A stretch of DNA of 64,000 nt from Verrucomicrobia subdivision 3 bacterium UBA693 (GCA_002298785.1 DBMR01000102.1:18845-82844), one strand, 5' to 3'; positions 35,876 through 45,455 are shown, counted from the first letter of the stretch. Translations and numbers: made by a program. Notes: generated by a model from the sequence alone, not told the origin.

Positions 35876-36798
35876 TGATGAACCAGAAACTATCCCGTCG
35901 GGCTTTCGTTGATTTGACCGCAAAAGCCAGCGCCGCTGCGGCTTTGGGGTCCGTGCTCAGCCTTAACAACGCCGCTGGAGTCAATCCCCCGGCGATGAAG
36001 TCCTGGCAAATTGGATGTTATACCCGCGTTTTTGATCAATTTGATTACAGTTTGGCCCTGGATGCCATCGCCGAAGCCGGGTTCAAATACGTCGGCCTGA
36101 TGACCACCAACACCAAACAATGGGTGATGGTCAATCCCGCCACGAAACCCGAAGAAGTTCAGGCCATGAATTCCGCAGCGGAAAAACGGGGGCTCAAGAT
36201 TCTATCCATTTACGGCGATTTTTCCGCGGCGGATACCAGCGAGGTGGCGGTGACCAAACTGCGCCAGTTGATCGATCATTGCGCCGCCTGCAGATGTCCC
36301 AACTTGATGCTCGGCGGCACCAACGACGAGAAACTCTACCAGGCCTATTACTCGACGGTTGCGAAGTGCTGCCCTTATGCCGCGGACAAAGGTGTCGGAC
36401 TAAGCATCAAACCGCACGGCGGCCAAAACGCCACCGGTCCGCAATGCCGCAAAGCCATCGAATTGGTGGGGCAAAAGAACTTTGGGCTGTGGTATGACCC
36501 TGGCAACATCTTTTACTATTCGGATGGCAAACTCGACCCCGTCCAGGATGCCGCGACGGTGGATGGTCTGGTGGTGGGAATGAGCGTGAAGGACTTCCGC
36601 CCTCCGAAAGAGGTGTTGGTGAACCCTGGGAGTGGCAAGGTGGACTTTCCGGCCGTGATGTCTCGCCTGCGCCAGGGTGGTTTCAACGGCGGCCCAATCA
36701 TACTCGAATGCCTCGAACGCGGCCCACTGGAAGACGTGAAGGCCGCGGCGAAAAAAGCCCGCTTGTTCATCGAGCAATTCACCGCCCGGAAGGTCTGA
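35875..36798 (+). CDS. Exported sugar isomerase/epimerase-like TIM-barrel protein (second copy)
   Basis: A 307-residue xylose-isomerase-like TIM barrel with a twin-arginine signal (LSRRAFVDLTAKASAAAALG). Barrel landmarks include IGCYTRVFDQFDYSLALDAI, a metal-site SIKPHGGQNATG, LWYDPGNIFYY and PIILECLERG. It resembles but is not a close duplicate of the protein at 30203-31060. Its ATG overlaps the upstream stop (TGATGATG; ATG at 35875 or 35878), so it depends on translation of the TPR-thioredoxin gene. The frame continues open upstream inside that gene, but this is shadow coding. Substrate unknown; a role in modified-sugar breakdown is a reasonable guess. Confidence 0.87.
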   Translation: MMNQKLSRRAFVDLTAKASAAAALGSVLSLNNAAGVNPPAMKSWQIGCYTRVFDQFDYSLALDAIAEAGFKYVGLMTTNTKQWVMVNPATKPEEVQAMNSAAEKRGLKILSIYGDFSAADTSEVAVTKLRQLIDHCAACRCPNLMLGGTNDEKLYQAYYSTVAKCCPYAADKGVGLSIKPHGGQNATGPQCRKAIELVGQKNFGLWYDPGNIFYYSDGKLDPVQDAATVDGLVVGMSVKDFRPPKEVLVNPGSGKVDFPAVMSRLRQGGFNGGPIILECLERGPLEDVKAAAKKARLFIEQFTARKV

Positions 36799-36870
36799 GA
36801 AAACCACTGCGGGCGCTGCTGTTTCGCCATCCCGGCGTTAATCCGGCTGGCGCGAGAGGACCTGTGCCGG

Positions 36871-39396
36871 TTATTTCGCCTCGAATTTCAGCCCCTCGAG
36901 CTCACTGCCATCGGGCTGCCGAATCCGGCAGGAGAAAGCCCAGCCGCCGCCTGCGTTCGTAACTTTTAGTAGCAATTCGTTCCAACCCTCCCGGAGCGCA
37001 ATCTTGGCGATATCCTGCCGCGCCGTGAGCCCGCGATCCGTATTGTTGGCATGGACCACCTTACCATTGAGCCAGGCCTTGATCCCATCGTCGCTGCCCA
37101 GCTCCAGACGCGCTTCCCGTGCCGCCGCTGACCAGACGCCCGTCCGGACATAGCCAACCACGTTATCCCCGCCCCCGAGGGCGTCGCCCAGGTTGACATC
37201 CCACGTTCCCAGGCCTTTGGTGAGTTTCACCCACTTTACTTCCGCATTCGGTTGTTCGGGAGGAAAAACCACGTCAAACAGCGCTCGCCATTCCTTGTCC
37301 TTTTCCGAATAGGGTCCGGCTCCGACCCAGTCGAGAATGTGGCCATCCAGCGCTTCCGCTTCATTGAGCACCTCCTGCGCCCGCTGGCGAATTGGCGGCT
37401 CAGGGGCGATTGCCAGGACTTGTTTCAATACTGCTTTGGCGCGACCTGTGTCAGTTTGCCGGAGGCGATCGGCAATTTGCACCAGCGCGAGGGCCGCTTC
37501 GGATTTTAGCCCTTCGTCCTTCAAGTATGGCTCCACGAGTTGGAAGGCCTGGCCGGGATCAGCCGTACCCAGGCTGCTCAAAACCAACTTCTTGTCCTCG
37601 GGGCGCTCGGCCAATTTCAAAGCCCGCGCATACATGGCTCCGGGATTTTTTCCCAATGCTGCCATCCGGACGTAGCCACGCAGAGCAATCACTTTAGTCG
37701 CCGGCACAGTCGTAGACTGAACCAATTCCAGCAAATCGTCCGCTGGCGCGGCATCGGGCCACTCGGCGAGGGCTCGCACCGCGGCTTCCGCTACCGTCGC
37801 GTTGCTGTCCTTGATCGCCGTGCGCAGCGCAGTGAGCGCGCCCGGCGCGCCGGTCACACCCAGCAGACGCAATAAAACCGGCCTGGCGGCAACTGGAGCA
37901 CGTTCCAACGCCACCAGCAGCGGCGCCGCCTGCTCCACTGGCTGACCCAGTCGTGGCAACGCCACCGCCACGGCATCCTCGACCGATGAAAGATCCTCGG
38001 TTTCCTGAAGTTGCGGGATCACGGCGATCAAATCAGGAAGAGATCGAGCCTCCGCCAGGATGCCGAGTGCGCGGATCGCTTCGCGCCGGACCGTAGCTTC
38101 CCGGCCTGTAGCCAACTTCAGCAATTCCTTGAATGCGACGGTTGCCCGACGGCTTGCCAGGGCGCGCACCGCTTCCACCGCCACCTTGGGTTCATCCCCA
38201 GCGCAGGCCCGGATGAGCGTTCCCTCGATGTCGCCACGTTTCAACTGGACCAAGCTAGCACGAGCGGCCACTTGTTCCCCACCGGTGGTGTTGGCGGCGA
38301 CACGCAGCAGCACGGTCACCGCCGAGGTATCGCCCAAAGTCCCTAAGGCTGTGCAGGCGGCCGTCCGAACCGCAGGGTCCCCGCTTTGGACGCAAGCCAA
38401 CACCGCGGGCATCGCCGTGCTGTCACCGCGTGTGCCCAAAGCGCCCAGCAGCAATTGCTGGCCATCCGGCGCCAGTGCCGGCAGCAAACCCGCAAGCGCC
38501 CGCGTGGCCTCGGTCCCGGTCGCCCCGGCGGAAAAGCTGATCGCCGCCGCTCGCAACTTCGGATCGGCGCCGCGAATCGCCTCGAGAATTTGCGGCAACG
38601 CTTTTTCCGGTCGCGCCGCCGCCAGCCCGCGCAGCGCGGCGATGCGGAAATTCAGGGTCTGAGTCGGCACATACATGGCCTCGTATATCTTCGCGGCGTC
38701 CGCCGGATTGCCCGTGGCGAGAAAGCGGTCCGCACTCGTCAAGAGTCCGTTGTCGATGTGCCGCTGCACTGCTTCCGGCGCCTTAGCTCGCACCGCCTGT
38801 AATGCTTTCACCGCGTCGGCACTCCCGATCGCCCCCAGGGCGGCCGCAGCCGCCTGCGCTACCTCCGCATCCCTGGAGCCCAGCAGTGGCTTCAAGTCAG
38901 GGATCGCCGGCTCGAACCGCCGCAAACCCAGCGTATTGATGATGCCCACCTGGATTGGCCCGGAGGTCTTTCCCAGCGCGCGCTGCAGCGCTTGCCCAGC
39001 CGCCGGGGATTCGTTTCGCCCTAAAGCAAAGCGGGCGATATGCGAGAGCTCCGGATCGGTCAGCAGCGCCTCCAGCGCGGGAACGGATCGCTCCGTGCCA
39101 ATCGTGAACAGTTGCCGGCAAAGGAACTCCTTGCCGTCACGAGTCGCGGCCGCTCCCAGGCTCCGGATCAGGCGCTCCTCCACCACCGCTCGTTGCGCGG
39201 GGGATTTTGCCGCCTCGACCACCAATTGTTCAGCCAGGGTTAACGGGGCCGAGTCCTTCCCATACTCATAAGTGGACACCGCTTTGAGTGCCTGGTCCAA
39301 ACGTGTCAGGGATTCCGCTTCGTCAGCCTGCAGCGGGGCGCTGAAGCTCATCGCCAATCCCAGGATTAACAAAACCATCGTGATGCGCTTATTCAT
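36871..39396 (-). CDS. Exported HEAT-repeat protein
   Basis: An 841-residue protein with a signal peptide (1-24), a long array of HEAT repeats (about 45-650; units such as AVRTAACTALGTLGDTSAV recur) and a C-terminal beta-sandwich (about 680-841, with ELGSDDGIKAWLNGKVVH and GWNELLLKVTNAGGGW) of the kind attached to many Verrucomicrobia and Planctomycetes secreted proteins. HEAT arrays are protein-binding scaffolds. It follows the Gfo/Idh/MocA gene by 21 bp on the same strand, so the two are probably one operon. No catalytic motif was seen. Confidence 0.88.
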   Translation of the reverse strand: MNKRITMVLLILGLAMSFSAPLQADEAESLTRLDQALKAVSTYEYGKDSAPLTLAEQLVVEAAKSPAQRAVVEERLIRSLGAAATRDGKEFLCRQLFTIGTERSVPALEALLTDPELSHIARFALGRNESPAAGQALQRALGKTSGPIQVGIINTLGLRRFEPAIPDLKPLLGSRDAEVAQAAAAALGAIGSADAVKALQAVRAKAPEAVQRHIDNGLLTSADRFLATGNPADAAKIYEAMYVPTQTLNFRIAALRGLAAARPEKALPQILEAIRGADPKLRAAAISFSAGATGTEATRALAGLLPALAPDGQQLLLGALGTRGDSTAMPAVLACVQSGDPAVRTAACTALGTLGDTSAVTVLLRVAANTTGGEQVAARASLVQLKRGDIEGTLIRACAGDEPKVAVEAVRALASRRATVAFKELLKLATGREATVRREAIRALGILAEARSLPDLIAVIPQLQETEDLSSVEDAVAVALPRLGQPVEQAAPLLVALERAPVAARPVLLRLLGVTGAPGALTALRTAIKDSNATVAEAAVRALAEWPDAAPADDLLELVQSTTVPATKVIALRGYVRMAALGKNPGAMYARALKLAERPEDKKLVLSSLGTADPGQAFQLVEPYLKDEGLKSEAALALVQIADRLRQTDTGRAKAVLKQVLAIAPEPPIRQRAQEVLNEAEALDGHILDWVGAGPYSEKDKEWRALFDVVFPPEQPNAEVKWVKLTKGLGTWDVNLGDALGGGDNVVGYVRTGVWSAAAREARLELGSDDGIKAWLNGKVVHANNTDRGLTARQDIAKIALREGWNELLLKVTNAGGGWAFSCRIRQPDGSELEGLKFEAK

Positions 39397-39417
39397 GGTA
39401 ATCTCGATGCTCCAGGT

Positions 39418-40638
39418 TCAGGCTAGGCGCCAGGGTTCACGCATGGGCCGATCGAGCCAACGGCTCGCCTCCGGATCGCCGATAATCTCCTCTTTCACCG
39501 GATCCCACTTCAACCGACGATTCAGCCAATAAGCGATGTTTCCAAGGTGACTGTGCGTGGCCGTGCGATGTGCGATTTCTATATCCCGGAACGGACGTTC
39601 CCGCGTGCGCACACAATACAAAAAGTCGCCAAAAATTCCGCCTTTCCCGCGATAATTCGGAATCTGGATATCGGGCAACGGCTGTTCTTTGACCTCCTTG
39701 CCGCGCGCGGGCAACTCGCCTCGAGTCCCCTTGAATGAGAGCAACCCACCCCACCCGCCGCCGTGATAAATCCGCACCCCGTTGGCAAAGACGTAAGTCA
39801 ATTGGGGATGATCTTTGCCGTCAGGCGGGATGATCTCGATGGGCCCGGTCTGATGCAGGTTGCAGGTGAAGAGCGCCCCGCCGAAGCCGTGACATCCCCA
39901 GTCGGTCATGCCGCCGCCCGAATAATCGCGATAGGGCCGAAACCCGCCGGTGATCAACGACGGATGAAATGGACGCCAGGGTGCCGGTCCGAGCCACATA
40001 TCCCAGTTCACGTCCGGCGGCGTGGGTACCGGGGGCAAATAGCAGGCCTCGGACGGACCGCCAACATTCACCCAGGCTTCCCGCACCTCGCCAATCGCAC
40101 CGCCGCGCACCATTTTGTGGAACCAATTGTAATCCTCCCAGACTCGTTGACTACCACCCGAAAAAACCCGGCCATAACGGCGGGCCACCTGGGTCATCGT
40201 CCGGCCCTGGCGCACCGTCAGTGATTCCGGTTTTTCACAATAAACATCCTTCCCCAGCATCAGGGCTTCGGTAGCGATGATGGCGTGCCAATGGTCCGGA
40301 GTGGCGATCAGCACCGCGTCGATGTCCGGCCGGGCCAATACTTCGCGAAAATGCTCGTAGGCACGGCAATCCGTGTTGCCGTAGGTGCGGTCAACCATGT
40401 CTTTGGCCATGGCGCGGTGCCGACCCACCACGTCGCAGACCGCCACCACCTGCACCTCCTTAAACCCGAGAAAAGCGCCCAGATCGCCCCGCCCCTGCCC
40501 TCCCATGCCGATCCCGGCCATTACGATCCGGTCATTGGCGCCAGCGGCGCGCGCGGGCAGCAGCCAGGGAGCCGCGCAGGCCCCGACCGCGGCACGCGCC
40601 AGAAAAGTTCGACGGGATATTCTCGATTGCTTTGACAT
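39418..40638 (-). CDS. Exported Gfo/Idh/MocA-family oxidoreductase
   Basis: A 406-residue NAD(P)-dependent oxidoreductase with a twin-arginine signal (SRRTFLARAAVGACAAPW), a Rossmann domain beginning VMAGIGMGGQGRGD and the family motif CEKPESLTV (Lys-Pro of the EKP site), and a C-terminal substrate domain with GGMTDWGCHG. Tat export of a folded, cofactor-loaded enzyme is typical of this branch, which acts on sugars outside the cytoplasm. I start at the ATG at 40638, directly before the Tat motif; an upstream in-frame ATG at 40680 adds 14 residues without recognisable content. It is the first gene of the pair with the HEAT-repeat protein. Confidence 0.9.
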   Translation of the reverse strand: MSKQSRISRRTFLARAAVGACAAPWLLPARAAGANDRIVMAGIGMGGQGRGDLGAFLGFKEVQVVAVCDVVGRHRAMAKDMVDRTYGNTDCRAYEHFREVLARPDIDAVLIATPDHWHAIIATEALMLGKDVYCEKPESLTVRQGRTMTQVARRYGRVFSGGSQRVWEDYNWFHKMVRGGAIGEVREAWVNVGGPSEACYLPPVPTPPDVNWDMWLGPAPWRPFHPSLITGGFRPYRDYSGGGMTDWGCHGFGGALFTCNLHQTGPIEIIPPDGKDHPQLTYVFANGVRIYHGGGWGGLLSFKGTRGELPARGKEVKEQPLPDIQIPNYRGKGGIFGDFLYCVRTRERPFRDIEIAHRTATHSHLGNIAYWLNRRLKWDPVKEEIIGDPEASRWLDRPMREPWRLA

Positions 40639-40880
40639 AGATCGCTTTTCGGTTAAATCCAGTTTCGCCCGCCACATCACTCGACGCGCGCTTTACATCC
40701 GCGATTGGCCACGACAGGTTTTGGCATTGGACGCTGGATATGTTTCGTCCATCAAATACTTTGGCGAATTAACTTTGACGAGCCTTTTCCGGGGGGCGCA
40801 TCCCGCTGATGGCCAGCCCGTTTTTGCATGACGTCTCCGGGCCAACGGTGTATGAAATCAGGCAGGATTGAAAAACGACT

Positions 40881-42185
40881 ATGCGTTACCGACCTATTCC
40901 ATCGCAGCTCTTTGTCCATAACCGGAAAAATCTGGCGCGGCAGATGATGCCCAACTCGCTCGCCATCCTGAACGCGAACGACATCCCGCCCACCAACTCG
41001 GATGGCACCCTGCGGTTGCGCCAGAACTCCGACCTGTTCTACCTGACCGGCGTGGACCAGGAGGAGAGCATCCTGCTGATCTATCCCGATGCCCACGAGG
41101 AGAACATGCGCGAAATTCTCTTCTTGCGGGAGACGAGCGATTTGATCGCGGTGTGGGAAGGCCACAAACTGACCAAGGAGGAGGCGCGCAAAGCGACCGG
41201 TATCAAGCGCGTGGAATGGCTGTCCGAATTCCGTCCGTTGTTCCATCGGCTGATGTGCGAATGCGCTCATGTTTATCTCAACAGCAACGAGCACAAACGC
41301 GCCGTCATCGAGGTGCCGAGCCGGGACGCCCGTTTTGTGGCGGACACCCGCGCCCGCTATCCGCTGCACGATTATCAGCGCCTGGCTCCGCTCATGCACA
41401 CATTGCGAGCGGTCAAGTCCCCCTGGGAACTCGACCTGATCAAGGAAGCCTGCAACATCACCCGCGACGCCTTTCTCCGGGTCTGCAAGATGGTGAAACC
41501 CGGCGTCAATGAGGCCGAGGTGGAAGCGGAGTTTGCCCACGAGTTCATTCGACGCCGCGGTGATTTCGCCTATGGCCCCATCATCGCGTCGGGTGGCAAC
41601 TCCTGCGTGCTGCATTACGTGGACAACTCGAAAGATTGCCGCGCCGGCGAGGTCTTGCTCCTCGATGTCGCCGCCAGCTATGCCAATTACAATTCCGACC
41701 TCACCCGCACCCTGCCCGTGAGCGGCAAATTCTCGCGGCGCCAGCGCCAGGTGTATCACGCCGTGCTGCGCACCATGCGCGGCATGATCAAGCTGGCGAT
41801 TCCCGGCAAGCTCCCGCGCGTTTGGCAAAAGGAAGCCGAAGCCTTGATGCAGGAAGAGTTGCTCAAACTGGGCCTGCTCAAGCCCGCCGCAATTCGCAAG
41901 CAAGATCCCGATCGCCCGGCGCTCAAGAAGTATTTCATGCATGGCGTGGGTCATCCGCTGGGCCTCGACGTTCATGACGTCGGCCACACCACCGGCCCCA
42001 TCCAGGAAGGCTGGGTGCTGACCGTGGAACCGGGCATTTATATCCCCGAGGAAAAACTGGGGGTTCGTCTCGAGAACAACATCCTGGTGCAGTCCGGTGG
42101 AAATATCGATCTCATGGCCGACATCCCCGTCGAGGCGGATGAGATCGAAGCCCTGATGGCGAAGCGGTCCCAAAAAGGGAAATAG
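40881..42185 (+). CDS. pepP: Xaa-Pro aminopeptidase (M24B)
   Basis: Aminopeptidase P (434 aa) removes an N-terminal residue when proline follows; it is a cytoplasmic dimetal enzyme of the pita-bread fold. The N-terminal AMP_N domain covers about 1-150. Metal ligands are all present: Asp262 and Asp273 (LLLDVAASYANYNSD), His358 (HGVGHPLGLDVHD), Glu383 (TVEPGIYI) and Glu398 (RLENNI). Length matches the bacterial family. It is divergent from the Gfo/Idh/MocA gene, with 242 bp between the starts, and has no Shine-Dalgarno sequence. A hairpin lies 24 bp after the stop. Confidence 0.95.
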   Translation: MRYRPIPSQLFVHNRKNLARQMMPNSLAILNANDIPPTNSDGTLRLRQNSDLFYLTGVDQEESILLIYPDAHEENMREILFLRETSDLIAVWEGHKLTKEEARKATGIKRVEWLSEFRPLFHRLMCECAHVYLNSNEHKRAVIEVPSRDARFVADTRARYPLHDYQRLAPLMHTLRAVKSPWELDLIKEACNITRDAFLRVCKMVKPGVNEAEVEAEFAHEFIRRRGDFAYGPIIASGGNSCVLHYVDNSKDCRAGEVLLLDVAASYANYNSDLTRTLPVSGKFSRRQRQVYHAVLRTMRGMIKLAIPGKLPRVWQKEAEALMQEELLKLGLLKPAAIRKQDPDRPALKKYFMHGVGHPLGLDVHDVGHTTGPIQEGWVLTVEPGIYIPEEKLGVRLENNILVQSGGNIDLMADIPVEADEIEALMAKRSQKGK

Positions 42186-42208
42186 CGAGAGTGCACGACC
42201 CGTATCTC

Positions 42209-42232
42209 GGCGTCCGCACCAATTGCGGCGCC
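42209..42232 (+). terminator. Hairpin after pepP
   Basis: GGCG-T-CCGCA and TGCGG-CGCC pair with one bulged base around a 5-nt loop, 24 bp after the pepP stop. No T-run follows. Confidence 0.35.
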
Positions 42233-42271
42233 GGGACGGCACGCGCCCGCTCCACCGGCGATCGCCTGCGC

Positions 42272-42299
42272 TTGTTTAGTTCTCTCGCCACGACATAAT
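42272..42299 (+). promoter_or_regulatory. Promoter of the phosphoesterase/propeller gene
   Basis: TTGTTT (42272-42277) and CATAAT (42294-42299) are separated by 16 bp; CATAAT ends 6 nt before the ATG at 42306. The geometry predicts a transcript that begins at the start codon. Confidence 0.5.
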
Positions 42300-42305
42300 T
42301 GGCGG

Positions 42306-44201
42306 ATGCTGCAACGTAGTTCAGTTTGCCTCACGGCGATCCGTCGCACCGTGGTATGCTCGGTCATCCTGGCTCTCGCCTTGCTCTTGAACCTGGCGGT
42401 GGGCGCGGAAACCGCCGCCCTCAAATTCGCCTGGTTAAGCGACACCCACATCGGTTCCGCCACTGCGGAGGACGATTTGCGCGCCTCGGTGCGCGATATC
42501 AACAGCCAGACCGGCCTGAGCTTCGTGGTCGTCTCCGGAGACGTCACTGAATATGGATCCCAGGCGCAACTGAAGCGCGCCCGGGAAATCCTCGGTGAAC
42601 TCCAGATTCCATTCCATGCGGTGCCCGGCAATCACGACACCAAATGGTCGGAGTCCGGCGGGACGGATTTCCCCCGGATCTTTGGCGACGACCGGTTTGT
42701 CTTCGACCAGGCGGGCTATCGTTTTATTGGCTTGCACCAGGGGCCCCTGATGAAGATGGGCGATGGCCATTGGTCCCCGCAGGATGTGCGCTGGCTTCAA
42801 GGCCAGCTTGAAAACACGCCCCAGGAGCAGCCCCTCATTTTCATCACACATTACCCGATTGATAATGGGATTGCGAACTGGTTTGTGGTGCTTGAACTGC
42901 TCAAGCGGCGCAACACGCAGGTGGTGCTCTGCGGGCACGGGCATGCGAACCAAAAGCTGCTCTTTGAAGGGGTCCCCGGCGTCATGGGCCGCTCGAACCT
43001 CCGCGCCCGCCAACCGGCGGGAGCCTACAACCTGGTCGAAATCTCCAACGGACGCATGACCTTCTCCGAACGCACGCCCTCCGGCGAGACCAAACCAGCA
43101 TGGCACTCGCTCGAGCTGCGCCGGCACGATTATGGGGCCGACACGAATCAATATCCGCGGCCGGATTACCGTCTCAATCAAACCTACCCGCAGATTCAAC
43201 CGGCCTGGACTTTTGACACCAGGTTTACCATCAGCAGCTCCCCCGCTGTCGAGGGAAACACAACCTTCGTTGGGGATGGGTCCGGCACCTTGCGGGCGCT
43301 CGACCTCAATTCCGGGAAGGAAAAATGGCATTTCAAAACCGGCGGTCCGGTCTATTGCACCCCGGCGGCGGCCAATGGTTTGGTCGTGTTTGGCTCGACC
43401 GACGGCTCCATCTACGCCCTTAACACCTCTTCTGGCCGACAGAAGTGGAAGGTGCCCACTCCGCAACCCGTCGTCGCCTGCCCGGTGGTGTCGGACGGCA
43501 CGGTGTTCATCGGATCGAGTGAGGGCGTTTTCCGGGCCCTGGAACTGAAGACCGGGAAAACGCGCTGGGAATTTTCCGGCGTGCGCGGCTTCGTTGAAAC
43601 CCGACCTTTGATTTATCAGGAGCGGGTGATTTTTGGAGCGTGGGGACAACAGCTCTATGCCCTCCAAACCAGGACCGGAGCGCTTGACTGGACCTGGAAA
43701 GGCGACAAACCCGGCGATCTGCTTTCCCCAGCGGCTTGCTGGCCGGTGGGCGCACACGGCCGGGTATTCATCGTCGCCCCGGATCGCATGATGACCGCGA
43801 TCGACGCCGCCACTGGCACCCAAATCTGGCGCAGCGGCGAGCACGTCGTGCGCGAAACCATCGGGCTTTCCACGGACGCCTCCCGCATTTACGTCCGGGA
43901 TATGAACAACTATTTCCGCGCCTTTTCCACTACCGCACCTGCCCCGGTCAAGATCTGGGAAACCAATGCCGGATTCGGTTACGATATCAACTCCGGCATG
44001 ATGGTGGAGAAGGACGGCGTGGTGTTTTACGGCACCAAGAACGATGTGCTATATGCCCTTGAAGGATCGAGCGGCAAAGTGCTGTGGGCGCATAAGAACG
44101 GCACCGGCGTCATGAACACGGTTCTGCCCTTGAGCAGCACCCGGGTCCTGACGACCGACTTTGATGGTCGTGTCACCCTCATCACCGCCAAACGGCCTTG
44201 A
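42306..44201 (+). CDS. Exported metallophosphoesterase fused to PQQ/BamB-like beta-propeller
   Basis: A 631-residue fusion. A signal peptide (about 1-35) precedes a calcineurin-like phosphoesterase (about 40-285) with metal motifs WLSDTHIG (Asp46, His48), VVSGDVTEYG, PGNHDTKW, FITHYPI and LCGHGHAN. From about 300 to the end there is a beta-propeller of PQQ-enzyme-like repeats (for example GSTDGSIYALNTSSGRQKW). These repeats also occur in BamB and need not bind PQQ; no quinone-binding residues are evident. The enzyme likely hydrolyses an external phosphoester, with the propeller as binding scaffold. It is a single gene between pepP and the DUF4097 gene. Confidence 0.9.
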   Translation: MLQRSSVCLTAIRRTVVCSVILALALLLNLAVGAETAALKFAWLSDTHIGSATAEDDLRASVRDINSQTGLSFVVVSGDVTEYGSQAQLKRAREILGELQIPFHAVPGNHDTKWSESGGTDFPRIFGDDRFVFDQAGYRFIGLHQGPLMKMGDGHWSPQDVRWLQGQLENTPQEQPLIFITHYPIDNGIANWFVVLELLKRRNTQVVLCGHGHANQKLLFEGVPGVMGRSNLRARQPAGAYNLVEISNGRMTFSERTPSGETKPAWHSLELRRHDYGADTNQYPRPDYRLNQTYPQIQPAWTFDTRFTISSSPAVEGNTTFVGDGSGTLRALDLNSGKEKWHFKTGGPVYCTPAAANGLVVFGSTDGSIYALNTSSGRQKWKVPTPQPVVACPVVSDGTVFIGSSEGVFRALELKTGKTRWEFSGVRGFVETRPLIYQERVIFGAWGQQLYALQTRTGALDWTWKGDKPGDLLSPAACWPVGAHGRVFIVAPDRMMTAIDAATGTQIWRSGEHVVRETIGLSTDASRIYVRDMNNYFRAFSTTAPAPVKIWETNAGFGYDINSGMMVEKDGVVFYGTKNDVLYALEGSSGKVLWAHKNGTGVMNTVLPLSSTRVLTTDFDGRVTLITAKRP

Positions 44202-44312
44202 TCACCGATGGTGTCGAGGTCAAGTTTCTTGAAACTTCCAGCCGCCTGCCGGGTAATAAAGTATGTGCCGGACTTTTAGCAAGTCCGAGCGATTCCTCTT
44301 AACACTTTGATT

Positions 44313-45446
44313 ATGAACGACAAATGTGAACGTTACCAGCCGTCGAAATGGCTGACCGGTGGTGCTTTGTTGCTGATTTCCACCTGGTGCGGCACCGCCG
44401 CCGTGATTGAATCCAACCTCAGCAAGACTTTCCCGGCCGATCCCGGCGGGAAGCTAGTCATGGATGTCGACAGCGGAGCGATCAAGATTTCGACGCAGGA
44501 CACCAGCGAGGTGCGAGTGCAGGTCCTTCGCAAAACGGAAGGCCTGTCAGCAGCCAAGGCGGCAGCCTTGTTCGCCGAGCACGACGTGCAATTCAAGGCC
44601 GGAGACGGCACGGTCGAGGTGAAAGGACGTTTCACGAGTGGCAACAAAGTGTGGAACCGTGGCCGTGAGAAGCTGGAAATCAGTTACGACGTCGCCGTTC
44701 CCAAATCCTTCAACCTCGACCTGCGCACAGCCGCTGGCAGCATCGATTGCGCCGCCATCCAGGGGAAGGTCAAGGCCGTTAGCGGGGGTGGAGGCATGAA
44801 GTTTCACGGCGTGGACGGCAGCATCGAAGCAAAAACTTCCGCGGGTGGCCTCCAGTTGGACAAGGTCAAAGGCAGCACCGACCTGAAATCGGGCGGTGGC
44901 GGCATCAAAGTTGGTGACTCGGAGGGATTGGTGAAGATCGAAACCTCCGCTGGCAGCATTGAGATTCAGAGCGCCGCAGGCAAAGTCAGCGCCACCTCGC
45001 ATGGCGGTGGCATCAATGCCGGCGTGCTCCTTGATGCGGCGGAACTCAAGACGCATGCGGGCGCCATCCAGGTGCGTGAGGCCAAAGGACCGTTGCAGGT
45101 GGAGAGCGGCGGCGGCTCGATTAAGATCAGCAGCGCCAGCACGACCGTCCAGGCGCGGACCAGCGCCGGGTCCATTCAGGCGGCGTTCATTGGGCAACCA
45201 GCGGCGGACTCGCGACTGCAAAGCGGCGGCGGCAGCATTGACGTCACGCTCGCCCCGGGGCTGGGATTCGAACTATCGGCCCAGACCGGTGGCGGTGGTG
45301 TCGCCACCGAGATTCCGGTAGTGGCGGTCATCCAGGGCGACCATCATCGCGATCAAATCAAGGGCAAGATCGGGGCCGGCGGCCCCGCGCTCGAAATCAA
45401 AACCGGCGCCGGGTCCATCCACGTGCGGAAAGGTCCCGAAAGATAA
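44313..45446 (+). CDS. DUF4097-family beta-helix protein
   Basis: A 377-residue exported or membrane-associated protein: a hydrophobic N-terminal segment (about 12-31) is followed by the DUF4097 type of short, regularly spaced beta repeats (for example VKIETSAGSIEIQSAAGKV and SGGGSIKI), which are predicted to form an elongated beta-solenoid like an adhesin. Family members are widespread and functionally uncharacterised, sometimes linked to envelope stress operons. I start at the ATG at 44313; a TTG six bases upstream is also in frame. No Shine-Dalgarno is visible. It is convergent with the GH2 gene, 9 bp between stops. Confidence 0.85.
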   Translation: MNDKCERYQPSKWLTGGALLLISTWCGTAAVIESNLSKTFPADPGGKLVMDVDSGAIKISTQDTSEVRVQVLRKTEGLSAAKAAALFAEHDVQFKAGDGTVEVKGRFTSGNKVWNRGREKLEISYDVAVPKSFNLDLRTAAGSIDCAAIQGKVKAVSGGGGMKFHGVDGSIEAKTSAGGLQLDKVKGSTDLKSGGGGIKVGDSEGLVKIETSAGSIEIQSAAGKVSATSHGGGINAGVLLDAAELKTHAGAIQVREAKGPLQVESGGGSIKISSASTTVQARTSAGSIQAAFIGQPAADSRLQSGGGSIDVTLAPGLGFELSAQTGGGGVATEIPVVAVIQGDHHRDQIKGKIGAGGPALEIKTGAGSIHVRKGPER

Positions 45447-45455
45447 ACCGCCGGG

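Noticed and set aside
40752..42242. 496-codon frame opposite pepP
   Set aside because: Antisense shadow; pepP has all five metal ligands.
42435..43844. 469-codon frame opposite the phosphoesterase-propeller gene
   Set aside because: Antisense shadow of a gene with clear motifs.
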